Origin: Lachnospiraceae bacterium
GTDB lineage: Bacteria; Bacillota; Clostridia; Lachnospirales; Lachnospiraceae
Assembly (NCBI GenBank): GCA_009911035.1
Contig: QXWO01000016.1
Span: 1 to 64,000, forward strand
Length of the DNA: 64,000 nt
Direction of reading: 5' to 3'
The first letter of the stretch is position 1, and each line of letters opens with the position of its first letter. Positions 26,535 through 34,798 of the stretch are shown piece after piece. Made by a program: the position numbers and the translations under genes. The notes under the pieces are model-generated. The model saw nothing but the letters and a program-made list of their open reading frames with translations. It was not told where the DNA came from and searched no databases.

Positions 26535-29500
26535 ATGAAAAGAAGAAAAATGTTTGTTTTTATATTAAGCATGGCTATATTGTTCCAGTCCGGTTTTGGT
26601 GTGTTGGCATCGGAGATTTCCGATGTTGGGGAGTCCGCGGAAAAGGCGGTGGAATCCCAGAAGGAAGAAACTCCGGAAAATGACGGGGAACTGGAAGATG
26701 AGGATCTGGAGGCTGCGGATCTTGGGGAGGAGGAACCCGGGCAGGCGCAGGAGGAACAAGAGCGGGACGAAAGCGTTGAAGAAGATAGTGGTGAGGATAC
26801 TTCGGTGGAAGATCCTGACGAAAGAGAAAACAGCACAGAGGATACTTCCGGGGAAAATCAGGCTGAAGAAGAAACGGACGGGGAAGATATTTCCAAAGAG
26901 GAGGATTCTGACGGAGAGGAGCCTGCGGAAGAAGATCCAGAGATGCAGGCATATATAAATGAAGCAAAGCAGACCCTTGCTGAAATTGCCGGGAAGGAAA
27001 CGCTGATGGCAATCGTGTATTTGTGCGACAGCTATGCGGTCAAAAGCAGTCCCGATGCAAATGGGGAATCAGTTGTCAATGCTGTTTCCGGAACTACAGT
27101 GGTAATTGAAGGCATGGAACTGGACGAAGAATATAATATCTGGTTCAAGGCAGCCCTGGAGTCCGGCGGCGGCTCTTATACCGGATACATAGAAAAGTGT
27201 TACCTTGCTTATTCCAACGAGATGCTCTTAAACTGGGAAGAAAACTATTTTCCCCAGACAATGTATGCTGTGGAAGGCATAAATGAAAAAGAGATAGCCA
27301 TGTTTCCGGCTTCTTACCAGGACAAGTTAAGGGCCTTGAAGCGGGCGCACCCAAACTGGATCTTCGTGCCCCAGAATACAGGACTTAGCTGGGACAAGGT
27401 GATCAGCGAGGAGTGCTATAAGGACAGAAGTTTGATCAGTACCACTATGGGGCAGGAATACCGGAAGGAATATCACAGCCCGAACTGGGACTATGCGTCG
27501 GAGGCGGCCATTAAGTATTATCTGGACCCGAGGAACTTTTTTGACGAGGTAAGGATATTCCAGTTTGAACAGCTTACCTACAATCCCTCTTACCATTCCA
27601 AGAGTGCGGTGCAGAATATTTTAGATGATACCTTTATGAGCGGTGCACTGCCGGGCGCAGGAAAGAAATATTCGGAAGCTTTTTATGAGATAGGAGTTTC
27701 CCTTAAGGTCAGCCCTTTTCATCTGGCCTGCCGTGTTTATCAGGAACAGGGGAAGGGAGAATCCGCGCTGATTTCCGGCAAATATAAAGGATATGAAGGA
27801 TATTATAATTATTTTAATATAGGGGCATCGGGGGATACCGTAGAAAAAGTAATAGTGTCGGGTCTGAAAAAGGCAAAAGAAAAGGGATGGAATACTCCCT
27901 ATGCTGCGCTTAAAGGCGGCGCGCAGATAATTTCTAAAGATTATATTTTGAGGGGGCAGGATACCCTTTACCTGCAAAAATTTGATGTGGACAACACCGA
28001 CAACTCTCTGTTTATCCACCAATATATGCAGAATATCAGGGCCCCTTATTCAGAATCCAAAAAGGTAAAGGACGCCTACACAAAATCGGGAGCCCTTGAA
28101 AATACATTTGTTTTTAAGATCCCGGTATATAAAGACATGCCTTCCAGTGCATGTCCGGTACCGGTACCCCAGCCAACCGCAAAACCGACTGCGAAACCCA
28201 CGGCCAAACCCACAGCAGCCCCCACGGCCAAACCTACGGCGAAACCCACGGCAAAGCCCACGGCAGCCCCCACGGCAAAGCCCACGGCGAAACCTACGGC
28301 GGCACCGACTGCGAAACCTGTTCCAAAGCCCACGGAAAAACCGGAGACAAAGCCTACCGACGCACCTGTGCTGGAACCGACTTCTGCACCTGTGGATAAA
28401 CCTACAGCAGAGCCGGATGGAAAAGCAACGCCGGTACCTACAGACAGGCCCCCGGAGGAAAAGCCTGAAGCAAAGCCCACCACGGCGCCTGCAGATGAAC
28501 CGACGGCAAAGCCCACCGCGGCGCCTACAGCAAAACCAACGGCAAAGCCCACCGCACAGCCAACAGCGAAACCTACAGCGGCCCCAACGGCAGCACCTAC
28601 AGCAAAGCCTACAGCGGCCCCAACGGCAGCACCTACAGCAAAGCCTACAGCGGCCCCAACGGCAGCACCTACAGCAAAGCCTACAGCGGCCCCAACGGCA
28701 GCACCTACAGCAAAGCCTACAGCGGCCCCAACGGCAGCACCTACAGCAAAGCCTACAGCGGCCCCAACGGCGAAACCCACGGCGGCCCCAACAGCCAGAC
28801 CTACTACAGCGCCTGTATCTAAACCGGCAGGAGACACGGATGCAGATAAAAGCCAGGGCAGCCAGCAGCCAGACGCTGCGGAAAACGGGCAGCATGGCAG
28901 TAATACGGCAAAACCTACGGCGGCAGCCACGGAAGCGCCGGAAAATACCGTACCCCAGGAACCGGACAAGGAACCGGGAAATACCAGTTCGGCAGGGGTG
29001 AGTGTATCGGCGCCTACACCAAAGCCCCAGACAGCAACAAAGGACAAGAATACACTTTCTATTGACATGAGTAAAACCAATATGCTTTATTCCCAGACAC
29101 TGACGCAGATCAAAGAACAGGGAATGGAAGTGGTCCTTAACATGGATGGCGGGGTGAACTGGACGATCTACGGAAATACCATAGAAGACGATGTTCCCCA
29201 GGATGTGGATATGAAGGTGACAATAGGCAGCAGCAGGATACCAAAAAGCCGTCTGGAAATATTTGCTGGTGGGGAGAGATATGTGGAAATGTCTTTAGCC
29301 CATGACGGCGAATTTGGTTTTACAGCAGTGCTTTCCCTAGAGCTGGAAAATGTACAGCCTTCAGAATATGCAAACCTGTTCTACTATAATGAGGAAGCAG
29401 ATGTATTTGAATTTATGTGCACTTCCCAGATAAGCAGTACAGGACAGGCGGCCTTTGAGTTTGGACATGCCTCTGACTATGTGATTATCTTAAGCGCAGA

Positions 29501-29708
29501 AACCATGGAAGGACGTGTGGATGAAAAGGAAGAAGCGTTGGAGGAAGTAAAGACACAGGAAGCCGCGGCCATGGCGCAGGCAAAAGAAGAACTGCCTGCC
29601 AGGGAGCCTGGCAAGGCAGCGGGAATTATCGCATTGATTGTTCTTGGCAGTGCGGCCCTTGGGATAGGCGCATTCCTGATATTTAAGAAAAATGATGATT
29701 CTGAATAA
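26535..29708 (+). CDS. Large secreted wall hydrolase, glucosaminidase-like, with Pro-Thr-Ala repeats
   Basis: 1057 residues: signal peptide (1-27), Glu/Asp-rich region (30-140), an SH3-like stretch (about 155-230), a beta-N-acetylglucosaminidase-like domain (about 265-530; SPNWDYASEAAIKYYLDPRN, RVYQEQGKGESALISGKYKG, FNIGASGD, ending ENTFVFKIPVYKDMP), a PTAKPTA/PTAAPTA repeat zone (540-755), a C-terminal beta domain (845-975) and one membrane helix near the end followed by KKNDDSE. The hydrolase probably cleaves cell-wall glycan. There is no LPXTG, so anchoring is by the C-terminal helix, with the Pro-rich zone spanning the wall. It is transcribed alone. Confidence 0.8.
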   Translation: MKRRKMFVFILSMAILFQSGFGVLASEISDVGESAEKAVESQKEETPENDGELEDEDLEAADLGEEEPGQAQEEQERDESVEEDSGEDTSVEDPDERENSTEDTSGENQAEEETDGEDISKEEDSDGEEPAEEDPEMQAYINEAKQTLAEIAGKETLMAIVYLCDSYAVKSSPDANGESVVNAVSGTTVVIEGMELDEEYNIWFKAALESGGGSYTGYIEKCYLAYSNEMLLNWEENYFPQTMYAVEGINEKEIAMFPASYQDKLRALKRAHPNWIFVPQNTGLSWDKVISEECYKDRSLISTTMGQEYRKEYHSPNWDYASEAAIKYYLDPRNFFDEVRIFQFEQLTYNPSYHSKSAVQNILDDTFMSGALPGAGKKYSEAFYEIGVSLKVSPFHLACRVYQEQGKGESALISGKYKGYEGYYNYFNIGASGDTVEKVIVSGLKKAKEKGWNTPYAALKGGAQIISKDYILRGQDTLYLQKFDVDNTDNSLFIHQYMQNIRAPYSESKKVKDAYTKSGALENTFVFKIPVYKDMPSSACPVPVPQPTAKPTAKPTAKPTAAPTAKPTAKPTAKPTAAPTAKPTAKPTAAPTAKPVPKPTEKPETKPTDAPVLEPTSAPVDKPTAEPDGKATPVPTDRPPEEKPEAKPTTAPADEPTAKPTAAPTAKPTAKPTAQPTAKPTAAPTAAPTAKPTAAPTAAPTAKPTAAPTAAPTAKPTAAPTAAPTAKPTAAPTAAPTAKPTAAPTAKPTAAPTARPTTAPVSKPAGDTDADKSQGSQQPDAAENGQHGSNTAKPTAAATEAPENTVPQEPDKEPGNTSSAGVSVSAPTPKPQTATKDKNTLSIDMSKTNMLYSQTLTQIKEQGMEVVLNMDGGVNWTIYGNTIEDDVPQDVDMKVTIGSSRIPKSRLEIFAGGERYVEMSLAHDGEFGFTAVLSLELENVQPSEYANLFYYNEEADVFEFMCTSQISSTGQAAFEFGHASDYVIILSAETMEGRVDEKEEALEEVKTQEAAAMAQAKEELPAREPGKAAGIIALIVLGSAALGIGAFLIFKKNDDSE
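28170..28800 (+). repeat. In-frame tandem repeats in the hydrolase gene
   Basis: The Pro-Thr-Ala-Lys zone is built from 12- and 36-bp units. Five perfect copies of a 36-bp unit (12 residues, PTAAPTAAPTAK) run from 28572 to 28751, followed by a partial sixth. The near identity at the DNA level points to recent expansion, and length can change by recombination or slippage without breaking the frame. Confidence 0.85.
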
Positions 29709-29745
29709 CGAAAACGCTCTGGACTTTGCAGGGCAGCTTATTGTG

Positions 29746-29776
29746 ATCAAAGGCAGGAGTTTGTCCTGCCTTTGAT
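29746..29776. terminator. Hairpin between convergent genes
   Basis: A 13-bp perfect stem, ATCAAAGGCAGGA with TCCTGCCTTTGAT, and a 5-base loop. It lies between the convergent hydrolase and glycosyltransferase genes and overlaps the end of the latter, so it can serve both strands. Confidence 0.7.
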
Positions 29777-30708
29777 TAATTGTTGGCAATCTGCGGCGGG
29801 GCATCCGGTTTGTGCATTGATGCAATGCGGACAGCGCAGGCCATTCCCCCATCACCGTAAGGGGGACTTTCCATAAATGCACAGGATAAATCGTTCAGGG
29901 GCCTGCCTGTCAATTTTGCGTGTACCATTTCATTTTCCCAGCCGTAAAGCCGCGCCATGGAAATGGTTTCCACACCCAGAATGGCATCAGCAATGTGTTC
30001 TTTATAAATATTTATATGCTTTTCTATTAAATAATTCATGAGTGCAAGCCGCTTTTCCATACTTCGTATATTTGATGAAGCGGGAGTCGTCCGGTAATTT
30101 ATCAGCGGTTTTTTCACGATCCCGATATAAGTATCAGGGGCTGCTTCCAGCATACTCAAAAAGAAATCCCAGTCTTCAAAACCACTGCGCATGGTTTCAT
30201 CATAACCGCCGCACTGCTTCCACGCATCACGGCGGAAAATATTTGTTGCAGGACAACAGTTATGGGAAAGAAACGCAGGAACTCCGCCGCCGGCCGGCCG
30301 TACGACAGAGTCGAGAACGCCGAAGGTATGCAACCAGGCTGAGGCGGCAGTCATGGACGGATTTTCACTCAATATTTTACTGACATCCTCGATAAAGGAC
30401 GGTGCAAGGGTGTCATCCCCGTCAAGTACCAATACCAAAGAAGCCTGTGCCTTGCTTATGCCTGCATTTCTTGCCGCCGATACACCTTTATTTGGCTGGC
30501 GGATGACCAGCAATGGAACGGGCATATTGCAGTCATCCTCTATTTCTTTCAAAATATGAAGGGATGTTTCGTCTGTGGAACCATCGTCTGATATAATGAT
30601 TCTTTTTGGCAGCATCGTCTGACAGCACAAAGACTGAACTGCCTCGTAAATCATGGACTTCTGATTATAGCTTGTAATAACAGCTTCAATATTATTGTTA
30701 AACCTCAT
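29776..30708 (-). CDS. Glycosyltransferase family 2
   Basis: A 310-residue GT-A-fold glycosyltransferase. It has the opening VITSYNQKSMIYEAVQSL, the nucleotide-sugar site IISDDGSTDET, the DxD-like motif LVLDGDDTL (near residue 95) and a GGYDETMRSGFEDWDFFLSM acceptor region with the ED catalytic pair. There is no membrane helix, so it acts in the cytoplasm, probably on a surface polysaccharide or teichoic acid precursor. GGGAGAT precedes the ATG. It stands alone. Confidence 0.87.
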   Translation of the reverse strand: MRFNNNIEAVITSYNQKSMIYEAVQSLCCQTMLPKRIIISDDGSTDETSLHILKEIEDDCNMPVPLLVIRQPNKGVSAARNAGISKAQASLVLVLDGDDTLAPSFIEDVSKILSENPSMTAASAWLHTFGVLDSVVRPAGGGVPAFLSHNCCPATNIFRRDAWKQCGGYDETMRSGFEDWDFFLSMLEAAPDTYIGIVKKPLINYRTTPASSNIRSMEKRLALMNYLIEKHINIYKEHIADAILGVETISMARLYGWENEMVHAKLTGRPLNDLSCAFMESPPYGDGGMACAVRIASMHKPDAPPQIANN

Positions 30709-30936
30709 ATTTATCTCCCTTCTGTAATAAATACAGCTTATTACACAGTTTGGCTTTACTTTATGATAAACTACTTACATCCCAAAAGCAACTTGACATG
30801 TATCGACGGGGTCTGGCGGTCCTGATATGCAGTTAAATCCCCATTTGTTAAAAGTATCAGACCATTGTAAGATGGGGAAGTACATTTTATCTTTTATTTT
30901 GGAGAATATCCTTTTATTTCTTTAAGAATAAAATCA
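30709..30936. other. Intergenic region upstream of hicAB
   Basis: With the hicAB promoter included, about 310 bases lie between the glycosyltransferase and hicA starts. I see no gene here. A short inverted repeat (TCCCCAT at 30838, ATGGGGA at 30872) could form a hairpin with a 27-base loop, but I cannot assign it to an RNA family. Confidence 0.4.
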
Positions 30937-30965
30937 TTGACGATGCGCATAATACGCATTATAAT
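30937..30965 (+). promoter_or_regulatory. hicAB promoter with internal operator
   Basis: TTGACG (30937) and TATAAT (30960) are spaced by 17 bases. The spacer itself holds an inverted repeat ATGCG-N7-CGCAT (30943-30959), well placed for repression by the HicB antitoxin, as in other HicAB systems. Confidence 0.7.
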
Positions 30966-31018
30966 ATATTTGAATAAACGAAAAGGAGAGATGCCATGAA
31001 TGAATAAGAAGATATTGG

Positions 31019-31198
31019 ATGAGATTTAGAGAAATTGAGAGTATGATATTAAAAGACGGATGGTATCAAGTAAAGCAAAGAGGTTCACATCACCAATACA
31101 AACACCCGATAAAACTTGGAAAAGTTATAATTCCAGAATATGGAGGGGACTTGAATTCAGATACAGTAAAAGCAATTACGAAACAAGCGGGGCTTTAG
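31019..31198 (+). CDS. hicA: HicA-family mRNA interferase toxin
   Basis: A complete 59-residue toxin, short enough to be missed by common length filters. It has the HicA dsRBD-like signature: KDGWYQVKQRGSHHQYKHP with the catalytic histidine in the GSHHQY block, then KVIIPEYGGDLNSDTV and an ITKQAGL end. HicA cleaves mRNA and tmRNA until neutralised by HicB. The ATG at 31019 has only a weak AGAAG upstream; a stronger AAAGGAGAG precedes a non-productive ATG at 30996, which encodes three codons. Weak translation of the toxin relative to HicB would suit a toxin-antitoxin pair. Confidence 0.85.
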   Translation: MRFREIESMILKDGWYQVKQRGSHHQYKHPIKLGKVIIPEYGGDLNSDTVKAITKQAGL

Positions 31199-31237
31199 GC
31201 CCTAATTGTTCGATCGTTATAAATGGAGGTGAATATA

Positions 31238-31639
31238 TTGAAATTAATTTATCCGGCTGTATTTAAGCCTTTTACAGATCAAAGCGGTGGATATGTGGTA
31301 GAATTTCCAGACTTACCTGGTTGCGTAACAGAGGGAAAAGACTTAGAACAGGCTATTGAAATGGGGATTGACGCAGCCAGTGGTTGGATATTAGGAGAAC
31401 TTGAAGATGGAGAGAAAATTCCTCATGCTTCTGACTATTCTGAAGTAACTGTTGAAAATGGGTGTATGATAAATATGTTATTATTAGACATTGATGCCTA
31501 TGAAGAAAAATATGGTGAAAAAGCTGTAAGGAAAAATCTTACTATTCCTGCATGGCTGAATACTTTTGCTGAAAAAAATAATATTAATTTCTCTAAACTT
31601 TTGCAAGAAACATTATTCTCAATGGCGCAAGTAAAATAA
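31238..31639 (+). CDS. hicB: HicB-family antitoxin
   Basis: A 133-residue antitoxin. The N-terminal half is the HicB RNase-H-like fold (VEFPDLPGCVTEGKDLEQAI, EMGIDAASGWI). The C-terminal IPAWLNTFAEKNNINFSKLL looks like a ribbon-helix-helix DNA-binding domain, so it can bind the operator in its own promoter. I use the TTG at 31238, since GGAGGTG lies 6 bases upstream; the ATG at 31223 overlaps that site and lacks its own. It starts 39 bases after hicA. Confidence 0.87.
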   Translation: MKLIYPAVFKPFTDQSGGYVVEFPDLPGCVTEGKDLEQAIEMGIDAASGWILGELEDGEKIPHASDYSEVTVENGCMINMLLLDIDAYEEKYGEKAVRKNLTIPAWLNTFAEKNNINFSKLLQETLFSMAQVK

Positions 31640-31645
31640 ATATAA

Positions 31646-31677
31646 GGGCTGCCCTGCCATAGGGCAGCTTCTTTTTG
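31646..31677 (+). terminator. Intrinsic terminator after hicAB
   Basis: GCTGCCCT pairs with AGGGCAGC around a 5-base loop, followed by TTCTTTTT. It closes the hicAB transcript. Confidence 0.8.
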
Positions 31678-31786
31678 GGATTCCCGTACCATTGCCAGAT
31701 GCTGCTTAGGGGTAAAATAGAAAATCCTATTGTTTGAAAGCGTGCTATACCGTTTATCCTATAAACAAAGGAGGTAATTTTGCAAT

Positions 31787-32203
31787 ATGAAACAGTCTGA
31801 AACAAAAAAATGCCGCTCCATGAAAACAGAAGGAGCCGTCTTGCTGTTCAATTTTAAGGAAGGCCCCCAGCTTAGGGCCGTACAGACGGCATTATTTCTG
31901 ATGCAGGCCGGGGGACGGTGTGTAGGAAAAGAGGAGTACATGCTTCCTATGAAAATGCTGCTGGATAAGGATAACATTCCGGCTGTTCCGGCGGCCATGC
32001 CAAATCAGGAACTTACAGGTCAGATGATTGTATTTGCCGGGCTCAATGAAAAGAGCCTTAACGGGCTTCTTGCCCTGCTGCGTGCCAACCCCGAATGCGG
32101 CCAAATACCATACAAGGCAGTACTGACAGATACAAATAAAGAATGGAATGCCTATATGCTGATGGAAGAACTTAAAAAGGAACATGCTGCCATGCGTCCT
32201 TAA
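31787..32203 (+). CDS. DUF3783-domain protein
   Basis: A 138-residue cytoplasmic protein. The C-terminal half (GQMIVFAGLNEKSLNGLLAL to YKAVLTDTNKEWNAYMLMEE) matches DUF3783 proteins common in Clostridia. Function is unknown. GGAGGT lies 10 bases before the ATG. The flavin-binding protein follows 44 bases later, so they may be co-transcribed. Confidence 0.7.
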   Translation: MKQSETKKCRSMKTEGAVLLFNFKEGPQLRAVQTALFLMQAGGRCVGKEEYMLPMKMLLDKDNIPAVPAAMPNQELTGQMIVFAGLNEKSLNGLLALLRANPECGQIPYKAVLTDTNKEWNAYMLMEELKKEHAAMRP

Positions 32204-32247
32204 ATAGTATTAGAGAGACAAAAGACAACATAGAAAAGAGGGAAAGT

Positions 32248-32718
32248 ATGAGAAGAAAAGACAGGGAAATCACAGAATTTGAGGAAATTATAGATGTGAT
32301 GGAAAGATGCGGGGTGTGCCGTCTGGCACTGCATGATGAGGAATACCCCTATATTGTGCCGCTTAATTTCGGTATGCAGGTGGAAGAGGGGCAGATCGTC
32401 CTGTATTTCCATGGGGCGGAGGAAGGAAAGAAGTACGAGCTGATAAAGAAAAATAATAAAGCCAGCTTTGAGATGGACTGCTCCACCCAGTTGGTGACAA
32501 TCTTAGAGGACGGTAACTGTACTATGAATTACGAGAGCGTCATTGGGCAGGGGAGAGTGGAGATTCTTTCTGAAAATGAAAAAGAGCAGGCGCTGGATAT
32601 TCTGATGCGGCATTATAGGGAGGAAGATTTTCCCTACAACAAGGCAGTCATTCCCAAGACCACTGTTTTTAAACTAACCGTGGAAAAATGCAGCGGCAAA
32701 AGACGCATGAAAAAATAG
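32248..32718 (+). CDS. Pyridoxamine-5'-phosphate-oxidase-like flavin-binding protein
   Basis: A 156-residue split-barrel protein. MRRKDREITEFEEIIDVMER and CGVCRLALHDEEYPYIVPLN are the signature start of the Nim-like pyridoxamine oxidase group, where the barrel binds FMN or a related cofactor. FHGAEEGKKYELIKKN and VIGQGRVEIL complete the fold. Nim members reduce nitroimidazoles, but most homologues of this length have unknown substrates. Confidence 0.8.
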   Translation: MRRKDREITEFEEIIDVMERCGVCRLALHDEEYPYIVPLNFGMQVEEGQIVLYFHGAEEGKKYELIKKNNKASFEMDCSTQLVTILEDGNCTMNYESVIGQGRVEILSENEKEQALDILMRHYREEDFPYNKAVIPKTTVFKLTVEKCSGKRRMKK

Positions 32719-32780
32719 CAGTCCGCTTTGCCGATGCCGTTAGTTCATGAAATAAAGAAAACAGTGCATGGATGGAATAG

Positions 32781-33209
32781 TTATTCTACAATGATCGTAT
32801 TCGGCTCGCCTTTTCTGGCCTGGGATATGACTGCTTCAGTCAATTTGCGGAAGTTAGTTCCGGAAGAACTGGCGCCTGTCACGGTGTCTATGGTGCCGGA
32901 GGTCTGGGCTTCTATCAGTTTGCTCACATAACTACGGGTATATTCATTGGGATAGGTCCCCTGGGAAGCATTCATGTTTTCCATATAGGCATTGTCCCAG
33001 GCTTTTATGTAGCCGCTGGCATTTTTGGCATTGAATTCGGCGTAGACAATGGTATCGTCCTTTACCATGATGCACAGATATTCCTTCCAGCCATGGGAGA
33101 AATCTGACATTTCCGCAGTGTAGAAACCATCTTTCATTTTGTCTGCAGAGCCGCATCCTCCAAGGATGAGGGTGAGAAAGAACAGGGTAAGGCAAAGATA
33201 TTTTTTCAT
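32781..33209 (-). CDS. FMN-binding-domain lipoprotein
   Basis: A 142-residue lipoprotein with signal peptide and lipobox LGGC. The mature part has an FMN-binding fold (DGFYTAEMSDF at the start, IDTVTGASSSGTNF at the end). The latter corresponds to the S/T-G-A-T motif where FMN can attach covalently, here TGAS. It may take part in electron transfer at the membrane. I take the ATG at 33209 because AGGAG stands 9 bases upstream; an in-frame ATG at 33230 lacks a site. Confidence 0.75.
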   Translation of the reverse strand: MKKYLCLTLFFLTLILGGCGSADKMKDGFYTAEMSDFSHGWKEYLCIMVKDDTIVYAEFNAKNASGYIKAWDNAYMENMNASQGTYPNEYTRSYVSKLIEAQTSGTIDTVTGASSSGTNFRKLTEAVISQARKGEPNTIIVE

Positions 33210-33258
33210 GTGTACGATCTCCTGATTCATTTTCTAATATAAGGACGACTGCACAGAG

Positions 33259-33299
33259 GCATCCGTTGTTTACAATAAGCCGGTATGACAGCGTTTGTT
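33259..33299 (+). repeat. Intergenic repeat, short copy
   Basis: GCATCCGTTGTT is followed by ACAATAAGCCGG, TATGACA and GCGTTTGTT. It joins both core parts of the repeat family seen at 17326, 24661 and 51113, with the central GTTCGCGGAGTG part shortened. It lies in a gap between two genes and has no coding potential. Confidence 0.65.
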
Positions 33300-33490
33300 C
33301 AGGCACTTCCGTTATATTAATATGGTGTGACTGTATACTGATGTGGAAAATCGTTTTTATTTTAGCATAAAGAAACTGTCTTTACCAGAGATATTCGCAC
33401 TTTTATATAAGCATTTCGGGGTGACACCGGGGAGATTGTCTGTTACAATTATTAGTAATATTTTGTACAAAGCAAAAAGGAGTCTTAAGA

Positions 33491-34045
33491 GTGAGCGGTG
33501 AAATAATAAAGGAGCACATTAAACTGGTCAGGCCATCCATGGATTATGCGGGAGATATTATGAAGTTCCGCCGGGAGTTTTTGATCCATAATCAAGAGGA
33601 AGATATGGGAGGCGCCGGGAACCTTAGAGAATGCCAGAGTGCCCAGAAGTGGATCCAGTTTACGGAATCTATGCGGGATGCACAGACCTGCCCCGGCGGG
33701 CTGGTGGATTCGGACATTTACATAGCAGTCAGGGAAAGGGATAGAAAAATTGTAGGGATCATAGAGTTCCGCCACCACATTGACCATCCTGTTTTAGGCT
33801 TGTGGGGAGGGCATATCGGATACTGCGTCAGGCCCTGCGAGAGGCGTAAAGGATATGCAAAGGAGATGCTGCGGTTAAATCTTATTAATTGCAGGGAAGC
33901 CGGGCTTGATAAGGTGATGATTACCTGTGATGAAGAAAATATTGGAAGCGAGAAGACTATATGCGCCAATGGAGGGGTGTATGAAAAAACGGTGTGGTCT
34001 CCGGAACTTAAGAAATATATGAAAAGATTCTGGGTAGCCCTGTAA
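33491..34045 (+). CDS. GNAT-family N-acetyltransferase
   Basis: A 184-residue acetyltransferase. IGYCVRPCERRKGYAKEML is the acetyl-CoA-binding loop (R/Q-x-x-G-x-G/A) of GNAT enzymes, and ITCDEENIGSEKTICANGG the following helix. GTG start at 33491 with AAGGAG about 10 bases upstream. The substrate is unknown. A two-component pair begins 25 bases downstream. Confidence 0.85.
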   Translation: MSGEIIKEHIKLVRPSMDYAGDIMKFRREFLIHNQEEDMGGAGNLRECQSAQKWIQFTESMRDAQTCPGGLVDSDIYIAVRERDRKIVGIIEFRHHIDHPVLGLWGGHIGYCVRPCERRKGYAKEMLRLNLINCREAGLDKVMITCDEENIGSEKTICANGGVYEKTVWSPELKKYMKRFWVAL

Positions 34046-34069
34046 AAATATAAAAGGATAGAAAACAGA

Positions 34070-34798
34070 ATGTTGAAGATAGCTGTTTGCGATGATGAAA
34101 AAGTAATAACCGGGCAGATAGAGAGTATGCTTCTTACATTGTGCGGCCAGGAAGGGATTGCGGTGGATATTGAGGTGTTTTATGACGGCAGTACCCTGGA
34201 GCGGAGTATACAGGAAGGCGCAAGATATGATTTATTGTATCTGGACATTCAGATGAAAGATGAAAACGGAATCACTGCCGCCGGGAACATCAGAAAGAGC
34301 GATGAGAATATGCTGATTATATTTGTATCAGGGTATGACAAATATTTGATGGACTTATTTAGGCTTGACGTTTTTGCCTTTATCAGGAAACCAATTGACA
34401 AAGGGTATTTTTCCGATACATTTATGGAAGCACACAGGAAAATATGCAGTAAAAAGTTTTATTTTACTTTTCGCTACAAGAGCGAGGAGTTTAAGATTCC
34501 ATGTAGTGAAATCCTGTATTTTGAGAGCGCAGGGCGGCAGATAAAAGTGAATTTGTACGACGGAAATACGGAGACTTTTAATGGGAAGCTGTCGGAGGTG
34601 GAAGAAAAGCTGTCGGAGGGCAAGGTCCCTTTTTTGCGAATCCATCAGTCTTATCTTGTAAACTACCACCTCATAAAGTCCCGGACAAAATCACAGGTTA
34701 CGCTGGTAAACGGAATGAAGCTTACGATCAGCGAGGACAGGCAGAAAAATTTCAGCAGGGAATATGCAAGGCTGTTAGAGAGGGAAATCAATGTTTAA
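34070..34798 (+). CDS. LytTR-family response regulator
   Basis: A 242-residue regulator: receiver domain (1-125; CDDE near residue 9, phosphoacceptor in LLYLDIQMKDENG) and LytTR DNA-binding domain (about 140-240; FLRIHQSYLVNYHLIKSRT). It overlaps the kinase gene by 8 bases. This is the second such pair in the window, in the opposite orientation to the one at 3585-5608; the two are not close copies. Confidence 0.88.
   Translation: MLKIAVCDDEKVITGQIESMLLTLCGQEGIAVDIEVFYDGSTLERSIQEGARYDLLYLDIQMKDENGITAAGNIRKSDENMLIIFVSGYDKYLMDLFRLDVFAFIRKPIDKGYFSDTFMEAHRKICSKKFYFTFRYKSEEFKIPCSEILYFESAGRQIKVNLYDGNTETFNGKLSEVEEKLSEGKVPFLRIHQSYLVNYHLIKSRTKSQVTLVNGMKLTISEDRQKNFSREYARLLEREINV

Noticed and set aside
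28050-29080. Long reverse-strand ORFs over the hydrolase repeats (Ala-Val-Gly-Phe and Cys-Arg rich)
   Set aside because: They are mirror images of the PTAKPTA repeat codons, with no ribosome site or domain.
31060-31266. A 68-residue ORF overlapping hicA and hicB
   Set aside because: It is a frame shadow; the true HicA frame is 31019-31198.
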